Positions 21,949 to 35,451 of a stretch of 64,000 nucleotides of DNA are shown piece by piece. Source of the stretch: Myxococcales bacterium (lineage in GTDB: Bacteria > Myxococcota_A > Bradymonadia > UBA7976 > UBA1532); contig JACKDN010000004.1 in assembly GCA_020633465.1 (NCBI GenBank), forward strand, positions 495,441 to 559,440, read 5' to 3'. The position numbers and the translations under genes were made by a program. Numbering within the stretch: position 1 is the first letter of the stretch; every line of letters starts with the position of its first letter. The notes beneath the pieces are model-generated. The model saw only the letters and a list, made by a program, of their open reading frames with translations, was not told where the DNA came from and did no database searches.

Positions 21949-22788
21949 TCAACCGCCGTCCCGCGAGGCCACCGCCTCGGCGATCAGGTCGTCCACCGGC
22001 GCCAGGTGGCGGGTCAGGTGCGTGATGGCCTCGGCGGTGTCGACGCCCGTGCGCTGCGCGAACAGGGTCAGATCCAGCACCAGGTTGGCCACGGCCATCT
22101 CGACCAGCGCCGGCTCCTCGCTGACCACCGCGCGGTTCTCTTCGGTCGGCCGGGCGTCGCCCACCAGCACCACGCTGTCGTCGGCGACCAGGATCAGCTT
22201 GTGATCCCACCACGCCTCCAGCCGGGCGGCGTCGATGCCATAGCTGAAGATGGTGCCGGGCAGCTCGGGCAGCGGGTTGAACGAGAACAGCACCACGTCC
22301 ACGCCCCGCTCGACGGCCTCGCCGAAGGCCCGCGCCAGCTGCTCGGCCTCGCGCCGCCACAGCGACAGGCACACCCGCTCGCGCGCGTTGCCCACGAGGC
22401 GCTCCACCTGCTCGAGCAGCGCCTTGTAGCCCACCACCGTCCAGGTGGCGACCTCGGCCGTCGGCCCCACCACCTGATCGAGCGCCGTCTTGAAGGTCTC
22501 GAGGTTGCGGGTGAAGCGCGACTCGAGCAGCCCGTGCAGCCGCTCGGGCGGCAGCGGCACGTAGCGCGCCGGCTTGTCCTCGATCGCGTTCACCAGCCCC
22601 AGGCTCTGCAGCCGCCGCAGCACGCCGTAGATGGCCGAGCGCGGCACCGACGACCGCGCCGCCAGCTCGTACCCGGTGGCCGGATGCCCCCGCAGGAGCG
22701 CGATGTAGGTCTTGGCGTCGGTGGCCGTGAAGCCCAGCTGCTTCATCGACGCGACGACGCGCTCCTCGACCTCGCTGCCCAACGCCAC
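21949..22788 (-). CDS. TrmB-family transcriptional regulator
   Basis: A 279-residue regulator if translation starts at GTG 22788, which has GGGGTGAC upstream and leads straight into the winged-helix domain. A longer frame begins at a TTG at 22845. Residues about 8-80 form a TrmB-type HTH (ASMKQLGFTATDAKTYIALLRGHPATGYELAARSSV; VLRRLQSLGLV). The C-terminal part (about 105-250) resembles the phospholipase-D-like sensor domain of TrmB proteins (LLEQVERLVGNARERVCLSL; DDSVVLVGD). TrmB proteins usually sense sugars or other metabolites. The gene is directly upstream of metH, so control of or co-transcription with metH is possible but unproven. Confidence 0.8.
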   Translation of the reverse strand: MALGSEVEERVVASMKQLGFTATDAKTYIALLRGHPATGYELAARSSVPRSAIYGVLRRLQSLGLVNAIEDKPARYVPLPPERLHGLLESRFTRNLETFKTALDQVVGPTAEVATWTVVGYKALLEQVERLVGNARERVCLSLWRREAEQLARAFGEAVERGVDVVLFSFNPLPELPGTIFSYGIDAARLEAWWDHKLILVADDSVVLVGDARPTEENRAVVSEEPALVEMAVANLVLDLTLFAQRTGVDTAEAITHLTRHLAPVDDLIAEAVASRDGG

Positions 22789-22934
22789 GGCGTCACCCCA
22801 TTCTGAGTTACGCCTCTTACTGACGGATGGACGGGCCCCCGTCAACCGTGAGCGGTCGCGGGGCCGGTGCGGTGAGTGAAGGCAGGAAGGGGGCGGCGGG
22901 CGCCGGTCGACGCCCGCCGCGGGTCACCGATCGA

Positions 22935-28180
<5,246 letters not shown>

Positions 28181-28219
28181 CCCTCACTGTGTCTGGCCGC
28201 ACTCCCCAGGCGGCGTGCG

Positions 28220-28237
28220 GGGGGATCGGAATCCCCC
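28220..28237. promoter_or_regulatory. Strong hairpin in divergent promoter region
   Basis: GGGGGAT (28220-28226) and ATCCCCC (28231-28237) flank a 4-base loop. The hairpin sits in the 168-bp gap between the divergent giant lipoprotein gene and ppx, 40 bp upstream of the lipoprotein start. It would be in that mRNA's 5' leader. Confidence 0.35.
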
Positions 28238-28348
28238 GATACTGTCGACCGAGGAATCTACCCGCATCCTCGGGTTGCACACCACCCCCCCCGCCCGGTT
28301 TGCCCCCGCCCGCCCCGTCTGCTACCTCTGCGCCCGCACGAGGAGGCC

Positions 28349-29842
28349 ATGCCGAAGAGCACCTACGCCGCCGTCGATCTCGGCTCCAACTCCTTCCACC
28401 TGGTCGTGGCCCGCGTCGTCGACGGCGAGGTCCACGTGCTCGACAAGCTGAAGGATCGCGTCCGCCTGGCCGCGGGCCTCGACGAGCACGGCCACCTCGA
28501 CGCCGCCGCCCAGCAGCGCGCGCTCGAGTCGCTGTCGCGCTTCAACCAGCGCCTGCGCGTCGTCGCCCCCGAGCACGTGCGCGCCGTCGGCACCAACACG
28601 CTGCGCAAGGCGCACGGCGAGTCGGGCTTCCTGGCGCAGGCCGAGGCCGCGCTGGGCCACCCCATCGCGATCATCTCGGGCCAGGAAGAGGCCCGCCTGG
28701 TCTACAAGGGCGTCTGCCACGACCTGCAGGACGCCGGCGCGCGCCGCCTGGTGGTCGACATCGGCGGCGGCAGCACCGAGGTCATCGTCGGCGAGGGCGA
28801 GCACATCCTGCGCGCCGACAGCCTGTTCATGGGGTGCGTGGGCTACACCCTGCGCTTCTTCCCCGACGGCCAGCTCAGCGACGCCGCGTTCGACCGCGCC
28901 ACCGTCGCCGCGCGCCTCGAGCTGGGCGCGGTGAAGCGCCTGTACCGCAGCCTGGGCTGGGTGAACGCCTACGGCTCGTCGGGCACGATCAACGCGGTGC
29001 AGACGGTGCTGCAGGCCAACGGCTGGTGCGACCACTGCGTCACGACCGAGGGCCTCGGCCGGCTGCGCCGCGCGATGGTCGAGGCGGGCAGCATCGACGC
29101 GCTGTCGCTGCCGGGGCTGAAGCCCGACCGGGCGCAGGTGCTGCCCGGGGGCTTCGCGGTGCTCGACGCCGTGCTGCGCAGCCTGCACGTGCCGCACATG
29201 GTCGCGGCGCAGGGCGCCCTGCGCGAGGGCGTGCTGCTCGAGATGCTGGGCGCCGGCGGCGGGCGCGACGTGCGCGACGACACCGTGCGCCGCGTCCGCG
29301 ACCGCTACCAGGCCGACGGCCTGCAGGCCGAGCGGGTGGAGCGCCTCGCGCTGCAGCTGCTGGCGCAGGTCGACCGCGCGTGGGGGCTGAACGACGGCGA
29401 GTCGGCGCGCCTGCTGCGGTGGGGCGCCCAGCTGCGCGAGATCGGCATGGCGATCAGCTACGCCGGCTACCACCGCCACGGCGCGTACCTGGTCGAGAAC
29501 AGCGACATGCCCGGCTTCTCGCGCGGCGACCAGTGGCTGCTGGCCGCGCTGGTGCTGGGGCAGCGCCGCCGCTTCCACGTCGATCGCTTCCGCGCGCTGA
29601 CCGGGCAGCAATACCCGCGCGCGCTGCGGCTGGCGCTGCTGCTGCGGCTGGCCGCGCGGCTGAACCGCACGCGCAGCCCCCGCCCGCGGCCCTGGATCGA
29701 CCTGCGCGTCGAGGACGCCGCGGTGCACCTCACCTTCCCCGCCGACTGGCTGGACGACCGCCCGCTGACCCGGGCCGATCTCGAGGGCGAGGTGCGGTAC
29801 TTCGCCGAGGTGGGCTATCAGCTGACCTGGGACGCCAGCTGA
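28349..29842 (+). CDS. ppx: Exopolyphosphatase / guanosine pentaphosphatase
   Basis: A 497-residue Ppx/GppA phosphatase that removes terminal phosphates from polyphosphate (or pppGpp). The actin-like ATPase fold is plain: phosphate-1 motif AAVDLGSNSFHLVV (residues 7-20), AVGTNTLRKA (about 79-88), IISGQEEARLVY (108-119) and phosphate-2 motif VVDIGGGSTEVIVGEG (132-147). The C-terminal third (about 310-495) is the helical HD-like domain of long Ppx proteins. A GAGGAGG ribosome binding site precedes the ATG. It is convergent with ppk1 with only 7 bases between the stop codons, so polyphosphate synthesis and breakdown genes are adjacent but on opposite strands. Confidence 0.95.
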   Translation: MPKSTYAAVDLGSNSFHLVVARVVDGEVHVLDKLKDRVRLAAGLDEHGHLDAAAQQRALESLSRFNQRLRVVAPEHVRAVGTNTLRKAHGESGFLAQAEAALGHPIAIISGQEEARLVYKGVCHDLQDAGARRLVVDIGGGSTEVIVGEGEHILRADSLFMGCVGYTLRFFPDGQLSDAAFDRATVAARLELGAVKRLYRSLGWVNAYGSSGTINAVQTVLQANGWCDHCVTTEGLGRLRRAMVEAGSIDALSLPGLKPDRAQVLPGGFAVLDAVLRSLHVPHMVAAQGALREGVLLEMLGAGGGRDVRDDTVRRVRDRYQADGLQAERVERLALQLLAQVDRAWGLNDGESARLLRWGAQLREIGMAISYAGYHRHGAYLVENSDMPGFSRGDQWLLAALVLGQRRRFHVDRFRALTGQQYPRALRLALLLRLAARLNRTRSPRPRPWIDLRVEDAAVHLTFPADWLDDRPLTRADLEGEVRYFAEVGYQLTWDAS

Positions 29843-29849
29843 CGCCGTC

Positions 29850-31937
29850 TCAGGTCTCGGCCAGGCGCGCCAGCAGCTGCTCCTGGGCCGAGCGCCGCGG
29901 CTCGCCCTCGTCGGGCTCGAGGGGCACGCAGTCGCCGTCCGCCGCCATCGACCACGCCCCGACGTTGTCGTCGAGGTAGCGCTCGAGCCCCTCGTCCAGC
30001 ACGCGCGCCTTCAGCGCCGCGTCCTCGATGGGGAAGCAGGTCTCGACGCGCCGGTACAGGTTGCGCCCCATCCAGTCCGCGCTGGCGAGGTACACCCGCT
30101 CCTCGCCGGCCGCGTGGAACGCGAAGATGCGCGTGTGCTCGAGAAATCGGCCGACGATCGACCGCACGCGGATGGTCTCGCTGACCCCCGGAATGCCCGG
30201 CCGCAGGCAGCAGATGCCGCGAATGACCAGGTCGATCGGCACGCCGGCCTGCGACGCCCGGTACAGCGCCTGGATGATCACCGGATCCTGCAGCGAGTTC
30301 ATCTTCGCCACGATGCGCGCCGGCCGCCCCTCGCGCGCCTCGGCGGCCTCGAAGGCGAAGCGCTCGAGCAGCATGCGCTGCAGCGTGAAGGGCGACTGCA
30401 GCAGCTTGTGCAGCCGCTTCGCCCGCCCCAGCCCCGTCAGCTGCATGAAGATGTGGTGCACGTCCTCGCCGATGTCGCGGCGGCTGGTCATCAGGCTGAA
30501 GTCGGTGTAGGCCCGCGCGGTGCCGGTGTGGTAGTTGCCCGTGCCCAGGTGCACGTAGCGCTTCAGCTCGGTGCCCTCGCGCCGCACGATCAGCAGCATC
30601 TTCGCGTGCGTCTTGTAGCCCACGACGCCGTACACGACGTGGGCGCCGGCCTCCTGCAGCTGCGTGGCGAGGTTGATGTTGGCCGCCTCGTCGAAGCGCG
30701 CGCGCAGCTCGACGACCGCCGTGACCTCCTTGCCGGCCCGGGCGGCGTCGACGAGCGCCTCGAGGAAGGGCGACTGCGAGCCGGTGCGATAGACGGTCTG
30801 CTTGATGGCCAGCACGTCGGGATCGCGGGCCGCCTGCCGCACCAGATCCACGATGGGGCTGAACGACTCGTAGGGGTGGTGCAGCAGCATGTCGCCGCGA
30901 TCGAGCACCGCGAACATGTCGCCGTCCGTGGGCCCACGCAGGGCGGGTACGAAGCGCGGGAAGGTCAGCTCGGGCCGATCGGCCAGATCGTAGATGGCGG
31001 ACAGGCGGTGCAGGTTGACCGGCCCCTCGACGCGGTAGACGTCGTCGTCGCCGAGGCCGAACTGCTCCTGCAGGAAGCGCGTGAGCACCTCGGGGCAGTT
31101 GCTCGCCACCTCCAGCCGCACCGCGTCACCGTAGCGGCGGTGGTGCAGCTGGCCCTTCAGGGCGTCGAGCAGATCCTCCACCTCCTCCTCCTCGAGGAAG
31201 AGGTCGGCGTTGCGCGTCACGCGGAACTGGTGGCAGCCCAGCACCTTCATGCCGGGGAAGGCCTCGTCCACGTGCGCGTGGATGATCGACGACAGCATCG
31301 CGAAGCACAGCGCCCCCTCGCTGACCTCGGCCGGCATGGGGATGACCCGCGGCAGGCAGCGCGGCACGTGCAGCACTGCGTTCTCGCTGCGGCGGCCGAA
31401 GGCGTCGGCGCCCTCGAGCTGCACGATCATCGCGAGGCCCTTGTTGAGCACCCGCGGGAAGGGGTGCGCGGGATCCAGCCCCACCGGCGTCAGCACCGGC
31501 GCCACCTGCTCGTCGAAGTAGTGGCGGCACCAGGCGCGCTGCGCGGGCGACCAATCGCGGCGCTTGATCAGCCGGATGCCGTCGGCGGTCAGCGCCGGCA
31601 GCACGCGGTCGTTCAGCAGCCGATACTGCTCGTCGACCAGCGATCGCACCCGCTCGCTGATGGCCCGCAGCGCCTCGAGCGGGGTCAGCCCGTCGGGCCC
31701 CGGCCGCGCCAGGCCCAGGTGGGCGCGCTGCTTGAGGCCCGCCACGCGGATCTCGAAGAACTCGTCGAGGATGGTGCTGGTGATGGTCAGGAAGCGCAGG
31801 CGCTCGAGCAGCGGCGTCTCGGGGCGCGCGGCCATCGCCAGCACGCGCTCGAAGAAGGCCAGCAGGCTGAGCTCGCGGTTGACGTAGTACGCCGCCTCTT
31901 CCAGCTCGTCGGGCACGTCGCGGGGGTCTTCCGTCAT
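29850..31937 (-). CDS. ppk1: Polyphosphate kinase 1
   Basis: Ppk1 reversibly makes polyphosphate from ATP at the inner membrane. The 695-residue protein opens with the family N-terminal domain (YYVNRELSLLAFFERVL, then FLTITSTILDEFFEIRVAG). It keeps the polyphosphate-tunnel and catalytic region: HHPYESFSPIVDLV, TVYRTGSQSPFLEAL, VVELRARFDEAANI and the autophosphorylated His motif HLGTGNYHTGTARAYTDF. The C-terminal half has IICCLRPGIPG and SADWMGRNLYRRVE. Length matches E. coli Ppk (688). The ATG at 31937 is directly upstream of the conserved N-terminus. It is convergent with ppx and lies 13 bp from the stop of the HEAT lipoprotein gene on the same strand. Confidence 0.96.
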   Translation of the reverse strand: MTEDPRDVPDELEEAAYYVNRELSLLAFFERVLAMAARPETPLLERLRFLTITSTILDEFFEIRVAGLKQRAHLGLARPGPDGLTPLEALRAISERVRSLVDEQYRLLNDRVLPALTADGIRLIKRRDWSPAQRAWCRHYFDEQVAPVLTPVGLDPAHPFPRVLNKGLAMIVQLEGADAFGRRSENAVLHVPRCLPRVIPMPAEVSEGALCFAMLSSIIHAHVDEAFPGMKVLGCHQFRVTRNADLFLEEEEVEDLLDALKGQLHHRRYGDAVRLEVASNCPEVLTRFLQEQFGLGDDDVYRVEGPVNLHRLSAIYDLADRPELTFPRFVPALRGPTDGDMFAVLDRGDMLLHHPYESFSPIVDLVRQAARDPDVLAIKQTVYRTGSQSPFLEALVDAARAGKEVTAVVELRARFDEAANINLATQLQEAGAHVVYGVVGYKTHAKMLLIVRREGTELKRYVHLGTGNYHTGTARAYTDFSLMTSRRDIGEDVHHIFMQLTGLGRAKRLHKLLQSPFTLQRMLLERFAFEAAEAREGRPARIVAKMNSLQDPVIIQALYRASQAGVPIDLVIRGICCLRPGIPGVSETIRVRSIVGRFLEHTRIFAFHAAGEERVYLASADWMGRNLYRRVETCFPIEDAALKARVLDEGLERYLDDNVGAWSMAADGDCVPLEPDEGEPRRSAQEQLLARLAET

Positions 31938-31950
31938 GCGCGGCAGGGTA

Positions 31951-32922
31951 TCAGCGCGGTGCCGCGGGCGGAACTTCCGGGGGCAGGCCGACGATGCGCC
32001 GCGCCACCGTCAGCGTCAGCGCGGCCCGGCGATCCTTCGCGGCGGCCTCGGTCAGCGCCGGCATCGCGGCCTCGAGCGCCGCCTTCAGCGCCTTCTCGTC
32101 GTAGGCGGGGTGCTTCTGCATGCGGGCGAGCGCGACGACCACCGGCGGCGGCAGCGGGTTGCCGTCGGCGGCGGCCTGCACCCGCTTCAGCAGCGCGAAC
32201 CAGGCGGCGTCCGAGCGCAGCCTCGAGATGGCCATCGCGGCCGAGCTGCCGACCATCTCGTCGTCGAGGGTGTTCACCAGCGGCTGCAGCATCGCCTCGT
32301 CGGCCAGCGCGCCCAGCACCTCGGCCGCGGCGCGCCGCACCAGGGGCGGCTCGGCGCTCGCGAAGCCGGCCCGCGCCACCGACAGCGCGCTGTCCCTGGG
32401 CGCCTTGTCGGCGGCGCGCGCCACCAGCGTCAGCGCGGCCGCGCGCACGGGATCCTTGCCGATGTCGGCCATCTGCAGCGCCTGGCGCACCACGCCGGAC
32501 GTCGCCCGCGGCCCCAGCGCGCGCAGCAGCGCGGCCTTCAGCTCGGCGCTGCCTTCGGGCTCGTCCAGCGCCTCGAGCAGGGCCCGCCGCACGCCGTCGT
32601 CACCGGGCGCCAGGGACGCGTCGGACAACAGGTGCGCGGCGATCAACCGCGGCGCGCCGCCGGCGGCCAGGGCGGCGCGCGCCTCGAGCAGCAGCGCGTC
32701 GGCGTCCGTCTTGACGCGCCCGCGCAGCGCCACCCAGCCCGGACAGCCCTGATCGAGCCGCTCGCCCTGCACGCACGCCACGGCGTCGGCGAAGGGGCGC
32801 GCGGCGGGCGCCGCCGGCGCCGCGTCGGCCGCCGGCGAGGCCGCGGGCGCCGGCGCCTCGTCCGCCTTGCACCCGGCCGACATCCCCATCGCCGCCACCA
32901 TCCACATCGCCACCGAGCGCAT
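31951..32922 (-). CDS. HEAT-repeat lipoprotein
   Basis: A 323-residue protein starting at ATG 32922 (GGAGGG upstream). It has a short signal peptide with lipobox SAGC (Cys18) and an Ala/Pro-rich spacer. The remainder is a series of about 30-residue amphipathic helix pairs (VRRALLEALDEPEGSAELKAALLRALG; VRRAAAEVLGALADEAMLQPLVNTLDD) typical of HEAT repeats. This suggests a protein-binding scaffold in the periplasm. It is the first gene upstream of ppk1 on the same strand (13-bp gap), so the two may be co-transcribed. It is divergent from the frameshifted lipoprotein at 33000 (77-bp gap). No enzyme motif was seen. Confidence 0.65.
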   Translation of the reverse strand: MRSVAMWMVAAMGMSAGCKADEAPAPAASPAADAAPAAPAARPFADAVACVQGERLDQGCPGWVALRGRVKTDADALLLEARAALAAGGAPRLIAAHLLSDASLAPGDDGVRRALLEALDEPEGSAELKAALLRALGPRATSGVVRQALQMADIGKDPVRAAALTLVARAADKAPRDSALSVARAGFASAEPPLVRRAAAEVLGALADEAMLQPLVNTLDDEMVGSSAAMAISRLRSDAAWFALLKRVQAAADGNPLPPPVVVALARMQKHPAYDEKALKAALEAAMPALTEAAAKDRRAALTLTVARRIVGLPPEVPPAAPR

Positions 32923-32999
32923 GGGCCCTCCAGGTCTTTGAGCCGGGCGTCGCTCCGGCTGTATGGTGGTCGCCGTCGACACCCGGGGGGAGAGGTTCG

Positions 33000-34233
33000 A
33001 TGCAAGGGGCCACGTGGTTCAAGTTCTTGCTCGCGGCCGTGCTGGCCGCGGGCCTGCTGACCGCCTGCGACGACGGCGACGACGGCGACGGCGCGGCCGA
33101 CGCCGGCGGGCCCGGCGGCGCGCCAGGCATGGGCGGCGATCCGGCGCTGGCGGCAACCGCCCCGGCATGGGCGGCGATCCGGCGCCGGCGGCATGGGCGG
33201 CGACCCCGGCGCGGGCGGCGGGCGGGCGGCACGCCGGGCGTCGGCGGCGAGCCCGGCGCCGGCGGCGACGGCGGCGAACCTGGCGCGGGCGGCGACGGCG
33301 GTGACCCCGGCGCGGGCGGTCAGCCCGGCATGGGCGGGAAGGCGGCGCGGGCGGCGCGCCGGGCGTCGGCGGCCTCGGGGCGACGGCGGCAGCGGCGGGC
33401 GGGCGGCCAGCCTGGCGCGGGCGGCGCGGGCGGCGATCCGGCGCGGGCGGCGATCCCGGCATGGGCGGCGATCCGGCGCGGGCGGCGATCCCGGCATGGG
33501 CGGCGATCCCGGCATGGGCGGCGCGCCGATGCCCATCGACGAGCTGCGCGGCGACGTCTTCTTCATCGAGACGATCACCGCCGGCGCCCAGTTCCCCACG
33601 CTCGAGGGCGGCGCCGAGTTCGGGCACTACACCCGGGCGCCCATCCCGGCGGCCGCCGTGGATCAGGCCGGCGACTGCTTCCTCTTCGACGGCGCGGCCG
33701 CCGACCCCGGCCAGTTCACCGCGGTGTCCGCGGGCGACGTCTCGCTGACCGGCGGCGCCGAGGACGTCACCATGGCCTACGACGACTTCGTCGACGCCTA
33801 CGCCCTCGACCCCTTCGGCCCCATCGACCTGTGGAGCGACGGCGACACCGTCACCGTCGGCGCCGACGGCAGCGACGACTTCGGGGCCTTCTCGACCGTG
33901 CTGCCCGCGCCCGAGGCCCTCGCCGGCGTCGAGCCGGCGGCCGGCGATCCCTACAGCCGCGCCGGCACCACCGTGCGCTGGACGCCGGGGAGCGGCACCG
34001 CCGTCGTCGTGCAGCTGCGCGCCGGCGGCAACCTGGTCGAGTGCACCAGCGCCGACGACGGCAGCGTCGACATCCCGGCCGCCGCCTTCGCGTGGCTGGA
34101 CGGCGAGGACGACGCCATCGTGAACATCCGCCGCCTCAGCCAGGCCTCGATCATGTCCGACGCCCCGACCGGCAGCGTCGAGATCAGCCTCCAGGCCGTC
34201 TGGGCGTCCCCCGGCACCCCGCTGGGCGACTGA
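33000..34233 (+). pseudogene. GGX-linker lipoprotein broken by several frameshifts in the linker
   Basis: The start is clear: GGGGAGAGG, then an ATG and a lipobox LLTAC followed by CDDGDDGDG. The Gly-rich linker (about 33110-33530) changes reading frame repeatedly. Each change is explained by a single missing base, often where GGCGATCCGGCG stands in place of the in-frame GGCGATCCCGGC. From about 33500 a clean frame runs to the stop at 34231-34233 with a compact beta-rich domain (MPIDELRGDVFFIETITAG, DCFLFDG, SVEISLQAVW). Equivalent linkers in other genes of the window are intact. The gene may be truly decayed or carry assembly errors. The first frame stays open into the following HAD gene, but no fusion is implied. 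Confidence 0.65.
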
Positions 34234-34277
34234 CGGGACTTGACCGGCGAGGCCCGCGCGGGGACAACGGGCGGGCC

Positions 34278-35402
34278 ATGAAGACGCTCACCCCCCTGCT
34301 CCGCGCGGCCACGCTGGTCGCGCTCGCCGGCTGCGGCGCCCGGCCGCCGGCCGCGCCGCCCACCCCCGAAGCCGAGGCCCTGGCGGCGGTCACCCTGCCG
34401 CCCCTGCCCGACTGGACCGACCGCTACGCCGACCAGAACCAGGGCGATCCGCGCTTCTTCGTCATCGAAGAGGTGATGCGCCGCTACGACCTGTCGCGGC
34501 TCGCCGCCGTCGAGGCGCAGAACCACTTCCGCGACCTGCGCCGCCCGCCCCCGGACGCCGCCGCGGCGTCCCCGTGGACCCCGCCCAGCGCGACCGAGGC
34601 GTGGGCCACGGCGGTGGCGCGCGCGAAGGCCGGCACCTACGAGAGCGGCCTCGATCCGGCGGCCCTCGAGCGCGCGCCCTTCATCGTCGTCTTCGACCTC
34701 GACGACACGCTCTACGCCCAGTACCACCTGCCCGAGGGCTGCGGCGACGTCGACTACGTCACGACGAAGGGCCAGGCGAAGCGCATCCAGATGACGCCGG
34801 GCTGGGCCGAGGCCATCGGCCGCATCCGCGACGCCGGCGGCGAGGTCGCGCTGTTCTCGGCCAACCTCGACGACGCGACGCTCGAGAACCTCGGCCACAT
34901 CCAGCTGCAGGGGAAGCCGCTGCTCGGGCACCCGGCCATCGCCGGCGTGCTGACCAACAGCCACCTCGTGCTGCAGTCGAAGCACGAGGGGCCGGGGCGC
35001 GAGGCGCCCAAGGACGGCCGTCCCGTGGTCGAGCCCTCGAAGGATCTGCGCGTCTTCGACGAGACGCTCGAGCGCGTGATCATCGTCGACGACAACCCGC
35101 TGCGCCTCTTCCAGTACGGCAACGTCCGTCTCTTCAAGAAGTTCCACGGCGACGTGCAGTGCGGCGACCAGCCCGCGCGCAAGGATCTGCAGGCCGGCCT
35201 GCTGGCCGTCGTGGCCGACGAGGTGGTCGAGGCCGCGGCCTATGCGAAGGACGCCGGCCTCTCGTTCGCCGCGGCCTACCGCCCCTACACGATGCTGGGC
35301 CAGGTGGCCGTCGACGCCGCGATGCGCTCGCTGGGCCTCGACCGCAAGGCGGCCATCGCGTTCGTGCGCGCGCACGCCGACGTGGTCGACGCTCGATTCT
35401 GA
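34278..35402 (+). CDS. HAD-superfamily phosphatase lipoprotein
   Basis: A 374-residue protein with lipobox ALAGC (Cys19). HAD motif I is FDLDDTLYAQ, with nucleophile Asp140 and acid Asp142. Motif II is probably ALFSAN; the motif IV region reads VIIVDDNPLRLF. The pattern resembles acid phosphatases of the FCP1/class C type, active in the periplasm. The upstream region (PDWTDRYADQNQGDPRF; IEEVMRRYDLSRLA) is specific to this protein. It starts 44 bp after the broken lipoprotein gene and 49 bp before the photolyase gene, all on the plus strand. Substrate unknown. Confidence 0.8.
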   Translation: MKTLTPLLRAATLVALAGCGARPPAAPPTPEAEALAAVTLPPLPDWTDRYADQNQGDPRFFVIEEVMRRYDLSRLAAVEAQNHFRDLRRPPPDAAAASPWTPPSATEAWATAVARAKAGTYESGLDPAALERAPFIVVFDLDDTLYAQYHLPEGCGDVDYVTTKGQAKRIQMTPGWAEAIGRIRDAGGEVALFSANLDDATLENLGHIQLQGKPLLGHPAIAGVLTNSHLVLQSKHEGPGREAPKDGRPVVEPSKDLRVFDETLERVIIVDDNPLRLFQYGNVRLFKKFHGDVQCGDQPARKDLQAGLLAVVADEVVEAAAYAKDAGLSFAAAYRPYTMLGQVAVDAAMRSLGLDRKAAIAFVRAHADVVDARF

Positions 35403-35420
35403 GCGACCGGCGGCGCCCTG

Positions 35421-35443
35421 CCGAATCCTGCCCCCGGATTCGG
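35421..35443 (+). promoter_or_regulatory. Perfect hairpin running into the photolyase ribosome binding site
   Basis: CCGAATCC (35421-35428) pairs with GGATTCGG (35436-35443) across a 7-base loop. Its 3' arm overlaps the first two bases of the GGAGGA ribosome binding site (35442-35447) of the photolyase gene. It could limit translation or terminate the upstream HAD transcript. Confidence 0.45.
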
Positions 35444-35451
35444 AGGAAGCC

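Noticed and set aside
22810..22845. TTGACG and a following AGTAAG considered as a promoter for the TrmB-family gene
   Set aside because: The -10 match is too poor at 17-18 bp spacing, so it was not listed as a feature.
33000..35402. A single 800-codon frame joining the lipoprotein signal to the HAD phosphatase
   Set aside because: The middle is out of frame relative to the conserved beta domain, and the HAD gene has its own start and lipobox at 34278. The frame is open only because stops are rare in this GC range.
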